Position numbers and translations under genes: made by a program. The notes beneath the pieces were generated by a model. It worked only from the letters and a program-made list of their open reading frames with translations, had not been told where the DNA came from and searched no databases. From Aquitalea sp. LB_tupeE (GTDB lineage Bacteria > Pseudomonadota > Gammaproteobacteria > Burkholderiales > Chromobacteriaceae), in the NCBI RefSeq assembly GCF_013391415.1, contig NZ_JACAXB010000018.1, positions 62,001 to 126,000 on the forward strand: DNA of 64,000 nt. Direction: 5' to 3'. Below, in pieces: positions 45,776 through 54,557 of the stretch (the first letter of the stretch is position 1; every line of letters starts with the position of its first letter).

Positions 45776-46336
45776 ATGTCTTACGAACTGATCGCCGCCA
45801 AGCGCGAAGAGATGGGTACTGGTGCGAGCCGCCGCCTGCGTCACGCTGGCAAACTGCCGGCCGTGGTATACGGCAATGGCGCTGCTGAGTCCATCGTTCT
45901 GGACCACAACACCATTTTTTACGCACTGAAGGAAGAAGCTTTCCACTCTGCGATCCTGGATCTGGTTATCGACGGCCAGAAGCAAGCAGTTATCCTGCGT
46001 GACTTCCAGAACCACCCGTACAAGCAACAAGTCCTGCACATCGACTTCCAGCGCGTTGACCTGAACCAGAAAGTACACGTAAAGATTCAACTGCACTTCG
46101 TAAATGCAGATGTTTCCGAAGCCGTTAAGCTGCAAGGTGCCAAGATCAGCCACATCATCAATGAAGTGGAAGTTCGTGCACTGCCGGGCGACCTGCCGAA
46201 GTTCATCGAAGTTGACCTGTCCTCCATCAAGGCTGGCGAAGCTGTACACCTGTCCGACCTGAAACTGCCGGCCGGCGTTGAAATCGCTGCCCTGGTTCGT
46301 GGCGAAGACGCAGCCATTGCTCTGGCCAACGCCTAA
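45776..46336 (+). CDS. rplY: 50S ribosomal protein L25 (CTC/TL5 type)
   Basis: A 186-residue two-domain L25. The N-terminal 5S-rRNA-binding domain (IAAKREEMGTGASRRLRHAG, then LPAVVYGNG) is followed by the C-terminal CTC domain (KISHIINEVEVRALPGDLP, IEVDLSSIKAGEAVHLSDL). The long form is usual outside the gammaproteobacteria. It lies 60 bp after prs, with a GGAG-type ribosome-binding site, and is separated from pth by a terminator. Confidence 0.96.
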   Translation: MSYELIAAKREEMGTGASRRLRHAGKLPAVVYGNGAAESIVLDHNTIFYALKEEAFHSAILDLVIDGQKQAVILRDFQNHPYKQQVLHIDFQRVDLNQKVHVKIQLHFVNADVSEAVKLQGAKISHIINEVEVRALPGDLPKFIEVDLSSIKAGEAVHLSDLKLPAGVEIAALVRGEDAAIALANA

Positions 46337-46357
46337 GCATTAGTGCTTGTTTGACAA

Positions 46358-46396
46358 GGGCTCGTTGTCAGGCTTTGGCCTGCAGCGAGCCTTTTT
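46358..46396 (+). terminator. Terminator between rplY and pth
   Basis: A two-part stem, GGCTCG (46359-46364) with CGAGCC (46386-46391) and inner CAGGC (46369-46373) with GCCTG (46378-46382), is followed by five T. It would reduce read-through into pth. Confidence 0.75.
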
Positions 46397-46412
46397 ACTG
46401 GAAAATCCGATC

Positions 46413-46994
46413 ATGTCTTCCATTCGCATGATTGTCGGTCTGGGCAACCCCGGGCCGGAATATGAAAAAACCCGTCATAACGCCGGTTTCTGGCTGCTTG
46501 ACGAGCTGTGCTGGAAATACAAGGGCAACTGGCGGACCGAAGGCAAGTTTCACGGTGATATTGCCCGTGTTGCGATAGAAGGTCAGGATATCTGGCTGCT
46601 CAAGCCGATGACCTTCATGAACCTGTCCGGTCAGGCGGTGTTGGCGCTGGCCCACTTTTACAAGATTCTGCCGGATGAAATCCTGGTGGTGCATGATGAA
46701 CTGGACCTGCCGCCCGGCACTGCACGCCTGAAGCAAGGTGGTGGTCATGGTGGTCATAACGGCCTGAAAGACATCGCGGCCCGTTTGGGTTCACCGGCCT
46801 TCTGGCGCTTGCGTCTGGGCATTGGCCATCCGGGTGACCGTAATGAAGTGGCCAATTTCGTGCTGAAAAAGCCGCGTGCCGAAGAACAAAGCGCCATCGA
46901 CGACGCCGTGCTCAAGGCACAAACCTATCTGCCGCTGGCCATTGCCGGCAACATGGCGATGGCCATGAAAGAGCTGCATACTGCAGCCAAGTGA
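46413..46994 (+). CDS. pth: Peptidyl-tRNA hydrolase Pth
   Basis: A 193-residue enzyme with the family motifs [19 protein letters not shown] (catalytic His in RHNAG), [14 protein letters not shown] and [27 protein letters not shown]. It releases peptides from prematurely dropped peptidyl-tRNAs. ATG 46413 gives the standard N terminus; the frame is open 66 bp upstream across the terminator, which is not likely coding. It sits between rplY and ychF, a common arrangement. Confidence 0.96.
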   Translation: MSSIRMIVGLGNPGPEYEKTRHNAGFWLLDELCWKYKGNWRTEGKFHGDIARVAIEGQDIWLLKPMTFMNLSGQAVLALAHFYKILPDEILVVHDELDLPPGTARLKQGGGHGGHNGLKDIAARLGSPAFWRLRLGIGHPGDRNEVANFVLKKPRAEEQSAIDDAVLKAQTYLPLAIAGNMAMAMKELHTAAK

Positions 46995-47052
46995 TTTCAC
47001 GGGCCGGACATCCCGGCCTGCAAGATTGAAAAACTTATCAAGGAATGCTGAC

Positions 47053-48144
47053 ATGAGTCTGAAGTGCGGTATTGTTGGCCTGCCCAATGTTGGCAAGTCC
47101 ACCCTGTTCAATGCGCTGACCAAGGCCGGTATCGAAGCCGCCAACTATCCCTTCTGCACCATCGAGCCCAATGTCGGCATCGTGGAAGTGCCGGACCCGC
47201 GCCTGGCCGAGCTGGCCAAAATCATCAATCCGCAAAAAATCCAGCCGGCCATTGTTGAGTTTGTCGACATTGCCGGTCTGGTGGCAGGTGCTTCCAAGGG
47301 CGAAGGCCTGGGCAACCAGTTTCTGGCCAACATCCGCGAAACCGATGCCATCGTCAACGTGGTGCGCTGCTTTGACGACGACAACATCGTGCACGTGGCT
47401 GGCAAGGTAGACCCGATTGCCGACATCGAAACCATTGGCACCGAACTGGCGCTGGCCGACCTTTCCTCGGTCGAAAAAGCCATGCAGCGTGAAGGCAAGA
47501 AAGCCAAGTCCGGTGACAAGGACGCCCGCGCACTGATCGCCGTACTGGAAAAGCTGGTGCCGCATCTGGACCAGGGCCAGCCGGTACGCTCGCTGGATCT
47601 GTCCGACGAAGAAAAGGCCATCCTCAAGCCGCTGTGCCTGCTCACTATCAAGCCGGCCATGTATGTGGCCAACGTGTCGGAAGACGGCTTCAGCAACAAC
47701 CCCTACCTGGACAAGTTGCAAGCGCTGGGTGAGCGCGAAGGCGCGCCGGTGGTGGCCCTGTGTGCGGCTATCGAAAGCGAAATCGCCGACCTGGATGATG
47801 CTGACAAGGCTGAATTCCTGGCCGAAATGGGCCTGGAAGAACCGGGTCTGGACCGTCTGATCCGTGCCGGTTACAAGCTGCTGGGCCTGCAAACCTACTT
47901 CACCGCCGGTGTGAAGGAAGTACGCGCCTGGACCATCCATGTAGGCGACACCGCACCGCAGGCTGCCGGTGTGATCCACACCGACTTCGAACGCGGCTTC
48001 ATCCGCGCCCAGACCATTGCCTACAACGACTTCATCACCCTGGGCGGCGAAGCCAAGGCCAAGGAAGCAGGCAAGATGCGTTCCGAAGGCAAGGAGTACG
48101 TAGTGCAGGATGGCGACGTGATGAACTTCCTGTTCAACGTCTGA
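47053..48144 (+). CDS. ychF: YchF (OLA1-type) ATPase
   Basis: A 363-residue Obg-related protein: P loop [14 protein letters not shown], switch region [19 protein letters not shown], and a C-terminal TGS domain with [21 protein letters not shown]. YchF prefers ATP to GTP, binds ribosomes and affects the oxidative stress response. ATG 47053 fits the family; an alternative start nine codons earlier does not. It is the last gene of the block, followed by a strong terminator. Confidence 0.97.
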   Translation: MSLKCGIVGLPNVGKSTLFNALTKAGIEAANYPFCTIEPNVGIVEVPDPRLAELAKIINPQKIQPAIVEFVDIAGLVAGASKGEGLGNQFLANIRETDAIVNVVRCFDDDNIVHVAGKVDPIADIETIGTELALADLSSVEKAMQREGKKAKSGDKDARALIAVLEKLVPHLDQGQPVRSLDLSDEEKAILKPLCLLTIKPAMYVANVSEDGFSNNPYLDKLQALGEREGAPVVALCAAIESEIADLDDADKAEFLAEMGLEEPGLDRLIRAGYKLLGLQTYFTAGVKEVRAWTIHVGDTAPQAAGVIHTDFERGFIRAQTIAYNDFITLGGEAKAKEAGKMRSEGKEYVVQDGDVMNFLFNV

Positions 48145-48167
48145 TCAGCCTTACCCGTTGCTCGATG

Positions 48168-48203
48168 AAAAACGCCCCCGGATGCCAAGTCCGGGGGCGT
48201 TTT
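48168..48203. terminator. Bidirectional terminator between ychF and the DUF945 gene
   Basis: ACGCCCCCGGA (48172-48182) and TCCGGGGGCGT (48190-48200) form an 11-bp perfect stem, with A's before and T's after, shared by two convergent genes. Confidence 0.9.
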
Positions 48204-48216
48204 GCTTGGCAGGCGA

Positions 48217-49869
48217 CTAATGGCCGCGATTGGCGCAGCGGATGATGGCAAGGTCGCCGTGCTGGCGCAGGCAGTAGCGCAGGTCTACCTGGGGGCCGGG
48301 CAGGCGCATGTGGCCTTGGCCTGCTTTGGCTTCCGGGAGCGATGCCGGTGCCGCCGTGACAGCAGGGGCGGCGACAGGGGCCGGTGCTGTTCTGGCTGGA
48401 GGCATGCTGGCAGCCGGGTTTGTTGCCTTGCTGGCCGGTGCGGCTTCTGCACTGGCTGGCGCAACGGCGGTGGGCGCGGGGGCTGTGTCCGGTGCGGCCG
48501 CGCTTGGGGCTGGCTGGCTGTTCATGCCTGCCATGAGGCTTGGCAGGTTCAATGACTGGCCATTGGCTTTTACTCCGTTGCGATCAATCTGCAGGCTGCT
48601 GCTGATGACCTTGCCATCGTTCTTGATCAGGCCCTGGGTTTGCCATTGTGCCAGCATCATCTCGGCTTGCGCCTTGGCCTGGCTGGAAGGGGCCAGCGCG
48701 TCAAGCAAGCTGCGTTCGACTGCCAGGCTGGCTTTCAGTGTGCTGCGCTGTTTGGCCTGTGCCGCGAGCCAGGTGGGGGTGATGTCGGCAGCTGTGACGC
48801 CGCTGCCATCAAAGCCGATGGAGAAACTGCCCTGGATAGTGCCCTTGGGCATGTGCAGCGACAGGCGTTGCAGATTGAAGGAAGGCGATTGTGCCAGGAA
48901 GGCACCCATATGCTTGTAGACCAGCGCCATGGATGCCTGCTGGATGGCGGCCGGATTATTGCGCAGGTCGGCACGGTTGGTCAGTGCCATGGTGTCGGCT
49001 TGCCAGGCAAGCAAGGCCTGCTTGTTGATGTTGGTGTAGCTGAAGTCGAGGTCGAGATTGTCCTGCTCTTGTACTGGCAGGCCGGGAGGAGACAGTTTCA
49101 GGCTGTCCAGATGCGTCTGGTAGCTGACGTCAACATTGCCACCCTTGTCATCCAGTTTGATTGTCATGTGGCTTGGGCCCACCTGGGCCAGCGGCGTGCT
49201 GCCTGCCAGCACGGTGGCTTCGCCCATCTGTTGCTGAAGTTGTGAGGCCCAGGGGGTATCGGCCGTATTGAAAGTACTCAGTTTGCCGTTGAGCTTGAGA
49301 TCCTTCAGGCGCACTGCCAGGCCGTTGCTACCGCTGCTGACGGCCTGAAAGCTGAAGGTGGGCAGTGCGATGTCGTAGCTGACCGGCTCGCCCTCTTTGG
49401 TGTGAGCTTTGCCTTCGATGCTGAAGGTGAAAGTACCGGCCGCAGTGTTGACGATGACGTCATGACCGGCAAGATGGCTGTCATTGCTGCCATCGGTCTT
49501 GCGTATGCTTTCCACGGTCAGCGGCAGGGGAAGGCCTGGTTTGCCCTGTTCATCCAGTGGTGTGAAGCTGATGTTGGTACGGGACCAGCGCATGAAGGGT
49601 AGCGGCAGCTGGTTGATCTTGTAGTCCAGCTGCATCACCTGTACCTGGCCACCGATGGGCAGCTTCAATTGCACCTTGGCGGTGGAGGTGAACCAGCCAC
49701 GGTCGAACTGCTGCAGGCTGAGCATGGAGCCACCCGCCTTGTTGCTCATCGCGGCAAAGTCACTGCGCATTTTTTCCTCATAGCGCATGCCGACTATGCC
49801 GGGTGCAATCGCACACCATCCCGCGACCGCCAGGCCCAGTAGCGCAGCGCTGATCTTGATTGTCTTCAT
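48217..49869 (-). CDS. DUF945 (YdgA-like) envelope protein
   Basis: A 550-residue protein. MKTIKISAALLGLAVAGWCAIA is a signal sequence or N-terminal anchor, and the body has the DUF945 look: a start near YEEKMRSDF and MLSLQQFDRGWFTSTAKVQL, and beta-rich repeats. Near residues 465-520 there is an Ala/Pro-rich linker, followed by a short end containing RYCLRQHGDLAIIRCANRG with two Cys. ATG 49869 has GGGAGAG just upstream; the longer frame has no signal peptide. The function is unknown; YdgA is linked to the inner membrane in E. coli. It converges on ychF. Confidence 0.82.
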   Translation of the reverse strand: MKTIKISAALLGLAVAGWCAIAPGIVGMRYEEKMRSDFAAMSNKAGGSMLSLQQFDRGWFTSTAKVQLKLPIGGQVQVMQLDYKINQLPLPFMRWSRTNISFTPLDEQGKPGLPLPLTVESIRKTDGSNDSHLAGHDVIVNTAAGTFTFSIEGKAHTKEGEPVSYDIALPTFSFQAVSSGSNGLAVRLKDLKLNGKLSTFNTADTPWASQLQQQMGEATVLAGSTPLAQVGPSHMTIKLDDKGGNVDVSYQTHLDSLKLSPPGLPVQEQDNLDLDFSYTNINKQALLAWQADTMALTNRADLRNNPAAIQQASMALVYKHMGAFLAQSPSFNLQRLSLHMPKGTIQGSFSIGFDGSGVTAADITPTWLAAQAKQRSTLKASLAVERSLLDALAPSSQAKAQAEMMLAQWQTQGLIKNDGKVISSSLQIDRNGVKANGQSLNLPSLMAGMNSQPAPSAAAPDTAPAPTAVAPASAEAAPASKATNPAASMPPARTAPAPVAAPAVTAAPASLPEAKAGQGHMRLPGPQVDLRYCLRQHGDLAIIRCANRGH

Positions 49870-50074
49870 GAGCTCTCCCTGTGGCGTTCGATGACATACG
49901 CTTATCGCTGACATGTCCGCCAGACTAGCAGGGGAAGGAGGGTTATACCAGCCCGGCTTGATGTTGCCCGCAGATGATGGCAGGGGATAATCCGGGTGTT
50001 CTTACCTGGGCATTCCGGGCAAAATGGAGCGCCTGTTGCCGTACTCTTCCCAGCCCGATCCATTGGAGCCGTTC

Positions 50075-50851
50075 ATGTTTCATTTTTCGCAGCCTTTACC
50101 GCTGCCTTTGCTGGCACTCATTGCCGCAGCCGGCCTGTATGCCGGCATCCAGAATGCACTGGCCGGAGGCGGCTCCTTCATTACCTTTCCCGCCTTGCTG
50201 CTGGCCGGGCTCAACCCGCTGGCTGCCAATATGAGCAGCACCATTGCGCTGTTTCCCAGCCAGATCACCTCGGCGCTGGCCGGGCGCAAGCTGGTGGGCG
50301 GGGTGGGGCCGGTGCCGTTTCGTCATTTGTTTGTGGTCAGCCTGATTGGCGGGGTGCTGGGGGCCTTGCTGTTGCTCTCCACCCCGGTCAGCATCTTTAC
50401 CCGGCTGGTGCCGTGGCTGGTGTTGTTTGCCACCAGTGTATTTGCCTGGGGCAGCTTCCGCCGCAAACCGGTGGTGGATCCGGATGCACCGCCGCGTCAT
50501 TTGCCTACCCCGCTGTTGCTGCTGATTCAGGGCGCGATAGCCGTGTATGGCGGTTATTTTGGTGGCGGTATCGGCTTTCTGATGCTGGCGGCGCTCACCA
50601 TTGCTGGTCAGCAGGTGCGTATGGCCACCGCCACCAAGAACGCACTGGCCATGACCATGAATGCATCGGCCGTGGCCATTTTTGCCTTGTCGCCGCAAAT
50701 CAACTGGGCAGCGGTGCTGGCCTTGGGTGCCGGTGGCATTGCCGGTGGCGTGGTGGGTGGCTGGTTGATGCACCGCCTGCCGGAACGTCAGCTACGCGCC
50801 TTTGTGGTGGTGGTGGGAACCGCACTGACAATATGGCTGTTTATCCGCTGA
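50075..50851 (+). CDS. TSUP-family (TauE/SafE) membrane permease
   Basis: A 258-residue protein with about eight membrane helices. The motif AGIQNALAGGGSFITFPALL near residue 20 and the second-half repeat IYGGYFGGGIGFLMLAAL (read here as VYGGYFGGGIGFLML) are typical of sulfite/organosulfur exporters. ATG 50075 is preceded by TTGGAG. The substrate is unknown. It is probably monocistronic, with a 110-bp gap to the following binding protein gene. Confidence 0.87.
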   Translation: MFHFSQPLPLPLLALIAAAGLYAGIQNALAGGGSFITFPALLLAGLNPLAANMSSTIALFPSQITSALAGRKLVGGVGPVPFRHLFVVSLIGGVLGALLLLSTPVSIFTRLVPWLVLFATSVFAWGSFRRKPVVDPDAPPRHLPTPLLLLIQGAIAVYGGYFGGGIGFLMLAALTIAGQQVRMATATKNALAMTMNASAVAIFALSPQINWAAVLALGAGGIAGGVVGGWLMHRLPERQLRAFVVVVGTALTIWLFIR

Positions 50852-50909
50852 GGCTGGAGTATGCTGGCGCCTTGCCACGTGCTGCACGCCCCGTGCGTAT
50901 CACGCGTTG

Positions 50910-50929
50910 TATTCTCCTGCGGGAGAATA
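50910..50929. promoter_or_regulatory. Perfect inverted repeat upstream of the ABC binding-protein gene
   Basis: TATTCTCC (50910-50917), TGCG and GGAGAATA (50922-50929) form an 8-bp inverted repeat, 32 bp before the ATG. It could be a protein operator or an RNA stem in the leader. Confidence 0.45.
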
Positions 50930-50961
50930 GGTGTTTTCAAAATAACGATGGATGATCTGCA

Positions 50962-51744
50962 ATGAAAAAAATCCTGTTTGCGTCCCTGTTTGTTGCCTTT
51001 GCCGGCCATGCTCTTGCCGCTGATCTGCTGGATACCGTCAAGCAACGCGGTACGCTGAAAATTGCCGTGGAAGGTACTTACCCGCCCTTCACCTTCAAGG
51101 ATGCCCAGCAGAACCTGACCGGTTTTGATGTGGAAGTGGCTACCGAAGTGGCCAAGCGCCTGAAAGTGAAACCGGAATTCACCACCGGTGAATGGAGCGG
51201 TCTGCTGGCTGGCCTGCAGGCGGGCAAGTTTGACGTGGTGGTGAACCAGGTGGGCATTACTGACAAGCGCAAGGAAACCTTCGACTTCTCCCAGCCTTAC
51301 ACCTTCTCCAGTGCCCAATTGATTGTGCGCAAGAACGAGACGCGCGTGTTCAAGTCGCTGGACGACCTGAAGGGCAAGAAAGTGGGCGTGGGCCAGGGCA
51401 GCAATTATGCCGACATGGTCAAGGCAGTGAGCGGTATCGAGGTCAAGGTATACCCGTCGGCACCGGAGAACCTGCAAGATTTGGCTTCCGGCCGGATTGA
51501 CGCAGCGCTGAACGACAGCCTGTTGATTCCGTTTGCCATCAAGCAAGCCAAGCTGCCCTTGAAGGCTGGTCATCCGGTAGGTGATGTCACCACCATGGGT
51601 ATTCCATTTGCCAAGAACAACCCCAAGTTCAAGCAGGCGGTGGACAAGGCGCTCAATGACATGAAGGCCGATGGCAGCTTCAAGAAGATTTCGGTGAAGT
51701 GGTTCGGTATCGATGTGTCCAAGGCACCGACTGCCGCCAAGTAA
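50962..51744 (+). CDS. Amino-acid ABC transporter substrate-binding protein
   Basis: A 260-residue family-3 periplasmic binding protein: signal peptide MKKILFASLFVAFAGHALA, then LLDTVKQRGTLKIAVEGTYPPFTFKD, NQVGITDKRKETFDFSQPY and LKGKKVGVGQGSNYADMVK. The family binds polar amino acids; the ligand is not predictable. The linked permease follows 113 bp later across a strong intercistronic hairpin. No ATPase gene is present in this window. Confidence 0.92.
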   Translation: MKKILFASLFVAFAGHALAADLLDTVKQRGTLKIAVEGTYPPFTFKDAQQNLTGFDVEVATEVAKRLKVKPEFTTGEWSGLLAGLQAGKFDVVVNQVGITDKRKETFDFSQPYTFSSAQLIVRKNETRVFKSLDDLKGKKVGVGQGSNYADMVKAVSGIEVKVYPSAPENLQDLASGRIDAALNDSLLIPFAIKQAKLPLKAGHPVGDVTTMGIPFAKNNPKFKQAVDKALNDMKADGSFKKISVKWFGIDVSKAPTAAK

Positions 51745-51806
51745 GCGGCTGCGGCCTGTCGTGGCCATCGTGTTTTCCCTTCAGTGCCATTAGAATGTGC
51801 TGATTG

Positions 51807-51833
51807 CTGCGCCCCTGCCGGTCAGGGGCGCAG
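51807..51833 (+). other. Intercistronic hairpin between the binding protein and the permease
   Basis: CTGCGCCCCTG (51807-51817) and CAGGGGCGCAG (51823-51833) form an 11-bp perfect stem with loop CCGGT. No U tract follows. Such stems often protect the binding-protein mRNA from decay, giving more binding protein than permease. Confidence 0.6.
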
Positions 51834-51857
51834 GTGTTTCTGAATGGGGATAAAAAC

Positions 51858-52517
51858 ATGGAGTGGGCAGATCTGATTACGGCGGCCCTGCCGGTGATGC
51901 TGAAAGGGGCGCTGTATACGCTGATGTTTGCCGTGGTGGCCATGGTACTGGGCTTGCTGCTGGGCTTTGTGGTGGCTTTGCTGCGGGTGGGCAAGGTGCC
52001 GGTGTTGTCGCAGCTGGTGGCTTTTTACGTCAGCGCCATGCGCGGCACGCCCCTGTTGGTGCAGATTTTTGTCATCTATTACGGCTTGCCTGGTATTGGC
52101 ATCGAACTGGATCCGGTCCCGGCCGGTATTATCGCCCTGACGCTGAATGTGGCGGCTTATCTGTCGGAAAGCCTGCGTGGCGGCATTGCCGGGGTGGAGC
52201 GCGGCCAGTGGGACGCCGGGCTGTCGCTGGGTTTCAGCTGGTGGCAAACCATGCGCTATATCGTGGCACCGCAGGCTTTGCGCCTGTCCGTACCCAGCCT
52301 GTCCAATTCGCTGATCAGCCTGATCAAGGATACTTCGCTGGTATCGGTCATTACCGTCACCGAGCTGATGCTGGCCACCAAGGAAGTGATTGCCCAGACC
52401 TTCCAGCCGCTGCCTTTGTACCTGGGCGCTGCGGCACTGTACTGGGTGATGAGTGCCAGCTTCGAGCGCCTGCAAAAGCGGGTGGAGCGCAAGCTGGATA
52501 TGGCGCACCAGCGCTGA
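51858..52517 (+). CDS. Amino-acid ABC transporter permease
   Basis: A 219-residue HisM/GlnP-type permease. TM helices begin with LPVMLKGALYTLMFAVVAMVL. The characteristic YVSAMRGTPLLVQIFVIYYGLP and the EAA loop ESLRGGIAGVERGQWDAGLSLG and LSNSLISLIKDTSLVSVITV are clear. It probably forms a homodimer with an unlinked ATPase. ATG 51858 is preceded by GGGGAT. It ends 18 bp before a strong terminator. Confidence 0.93.
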   Translation: MEWADLITAALPVMLKGALYTLMFAVVAMVLGLLLGFVVALLRVGKVPVLSQLVAFYVSAMRGTPLLVQIFVIYYGLPGIGIELDPVPAGIIALTLNVAAYLSESLRGGIAGVERGQWDAGLSLGFSWWQTMRYIVAPQALRLSVPSLSNSLISLIKDTSLVSVITVTELMLATKEVIAQTFQPLPLYLGAAALYWVMSASFERLQKRVERKLDMAHQR

Positions 52518-52534
52518 ATCCCCTGCTGGCCAAC

Positions 52535-52563
52535 AAAAATCCCCGCTCATCGGCGGGGATTTT
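52535..52563. terminator. Bidirectional terminator between the permease and acyl-CoA ligase genes
   Basis: AAATCCCCGC (52537-52546) and GCGGGGATTT (52553-52562), loop TCATCG; A- and T-flanks allow use from both sides by convergent genes. Confidence 0.88.
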
Positions 52564-52580
52564 CATGAACAGCCCGCGAC

Positions 52581-54335
52581 TCAGGCGTGGCGGTACATGC
52601 TTTCTATCAATGCCTGACAGCGCTGGCTGATTACCTTGCGCCTCAGCTTCAGCGTGGGAGCCAGTTCGCCGGCGTCCACACACCAGGGCTTGTCCAGCAG
52701 GGCAAATTTCTTGATGTGCTCCCAACTGCCAAAGTGGCGGTTGAAGCGCTTGATCTCGCGTTCTATCAGCTCCACGATGCGCGGGTGCAAGCGCATTTCA
52801 CTATGGCAGGTATAGGTGATGCCTTGTTCCTGGCACCATTCCTGCAGCTTTTCATACAGCGGCACAATCAGCGCAGCGGCAAATTTCTGCCCGTCTCCCA
52901 CCACCATGATCTGGTCGATATAGGCCGATTCCTTCAGCTTGTTTTCCAGCAACTGCGGTGCGATGTACTTGCCATTGCTGGTCTTGAACATTTCCTTCTT
53001 GCGGTCGGTAATGCGCAAATAGCCCTGTTCCAGCACACCGATGTCCCCGGTATGCAGCCAGCCCTGTCGCAGGGTTTCGGCGGAAAGCTCAGGTTCGCGG
53101 TAATAGCCCACCATCACATTGGGGCCACGCACCAGGATTTCGCCATCCTCGGCCAGTTTCAGCTCCACTCCCTGCAGGGCAATGCCAACGCTGCCAATGC
53201 GTACCTTGTCTGGCGAGAAGGGGTTGGCCGTAATCACCGGCGCGGCTTCCGTCATGCCGTAGCCCTCGGCCACGGCAATGCCGCTGGCCCACAGCAAGCG
53301 GGCCAGACGCGGTTGCAAGGCAGCAGAGCCCACATTCACCCAGCATAACGTGCCGCCCATGGCGGCACGCCATTTGCGATACACCAGACGGTCGGCAATA
53401 GCATGCTGGATGGCGGCCAGGCCGCGTGGCGGCTGATTGGGTTCGTAGGCTTCGGCCCGCGCCAGGGCCCACAGATAGAAGCGGCGTTGCCAGCCCTTGA
53501 GGGTGCTGGCTTTGGCGTGCAGCTTTTCGTGCACTTTTTCCAGCACGCGGGGCACCGCGCTGAAGGTATGCGGGCGGACTTCGGCCAGACTGCCGGACAG
53601 GGCGTCGACGCTGGAAAAATACACGCCGCTGCCGGTGAGCATGTAGTACAGCACACCGGCGCGCTCGAAGATGTGCGACAGCGGCAAAAAGCTCAGCGCC
53701 CGGCACTGTCCGGCGGGCAGGCGGGTATGTGCCGCCGTGGCGGTGACGGTGCTCACCACGTTGCGGTGCGACAGCATCACGCCCTTGGCACGGCCGGTGG
53801 TGCCCGAGGTATAGATGATGGTGAACACATCATCCGGCTGTATGCTGTTACGCAGCAAGGCCAGTTGCTGCAACTTGCCCTGGCGACCGTCATCGCGCAG
53901 CACGGTCCAGCACGGCAGGCCGTCCAGCGGTTTGAGTCCATAGCAAGGGCAGGGGCGGTCTGCCAGTGCCTGTTGCAGCTTGCGTTGCAATGCACTGCTG
54001 CCGACAAACGCCAGCTTGACCGCAGCATGCTCCAGGATATAGCGTGCATCTTCCAGCGTGCAGGTAGGGTAGAGCGGTACGCTGATGGCACCAATCTGTT
54101 GCAGGGCAAAGTCGACAATCACCCACTCCGGGCAGTTGTCGGCAGCGATGGCCACGGTATCGCCACGCTGAATGCCTTGTTGCAACAAGCCCAGGCTGAG
54201 TGCGTTGACAGCCTCCATCACAGCGCAGCTGCTCATGGACTGCCACTGCCCGTCGGTTTTGGCACTCAGGCAATCGGGCCGCGGCAAGGTTTCCAGTTGG
54301 TGAAAGAGGATATCAAAAGCGCGTTCTAGCTTCAT
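52581..54335 (-). CDS. Long-chain acyl-CoA ligase (AMP-forming)
   Basis: A 584-residue AMP-binding enzyme. The P-loop motif IIYTSGTTGRAKGVMLSHRN, the gate VAEGYGMTEAAPV, and the C-terminal LHTGDIGVLEQGYLRITDRKKEM with KTSNGKYIAP are intact. The long-chain 'FAA1-like' group is suggested by LSFLPLSHIFERAG. It forms an acyl-adenylate and then acyl-CoA. ATG 54335 is chosen; a TTG seven codons upstream is also possible, and neither has a good ribosome-binding site. It converges with the ABC permease and shares a terminator. Confidence 0.9.
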   Translation of the reverse strand: MKLERAFDILFHQLETLPRPDCLSAKTDGQWQSMSSCAVMEAVNALSLGLLQQGIQRGDTVAIAADNCPEWVIVDFALQQIGAISVPLYPTCTLEDARYILEHAAVKLAFVGSSALQRKLQQALADRPCPCYGLKPLDGLPCWTVLRDDGRQGKLQQLALLRNSIQPDDVFTIIYTSGTTGRAKGVMLSHRNVVSTVTATAAHTRLPAGQCRALSFLPLSHIFERAGVLYYMLTGSGVYFSSVDALSGSLAEVRPHTFSAVPRVLEKVHEKLHAKASTLKGWQRRFYLWALARAEAYEPNQPPRGLAAIQHAIADRLVYRKWRAAMGGTLCWVNVGSAALQPRLARLLWASGIAVAEGYGMTEAAPVITANPFSPDKVRIGSVGIALQGVELKLAEDGEILVRGPNVMVGYYREPELSAETLRQGWLHTGDIGVLEQGYLRITDRKKEMFKTSNGKYIAPQLLENKLKESAYIDQIMVVGDGQKFAAALIVPLYEKLQEWCQEQGITYTCHSEMRLHPRIVELIEREIKRFNRHFGSWEHIKKFALLDKPWCVDAGELAPTLKLRRKVISQRCQALIESMYRHA

Positions 54336-54557
54336 TCGTACAAATGTTTGATTCAAGGACGGCGCAAATTAGCCCTATTCCCTTTCGGTGTAAAGAAAAT
54401 TGCGGTCAGTTTTTGGGAATAATCAATAAATTGCCGGTAAAGTGCCGGTTTCAGTCATGATTATGCAGCCATTAATGCCATTGGTATTGCCGGGCCAGCA
54501 TACGGTAAATGCCGCTGTGCTCAGAATGTCACGGGCTCAGGACCTCTAGGAACAATA

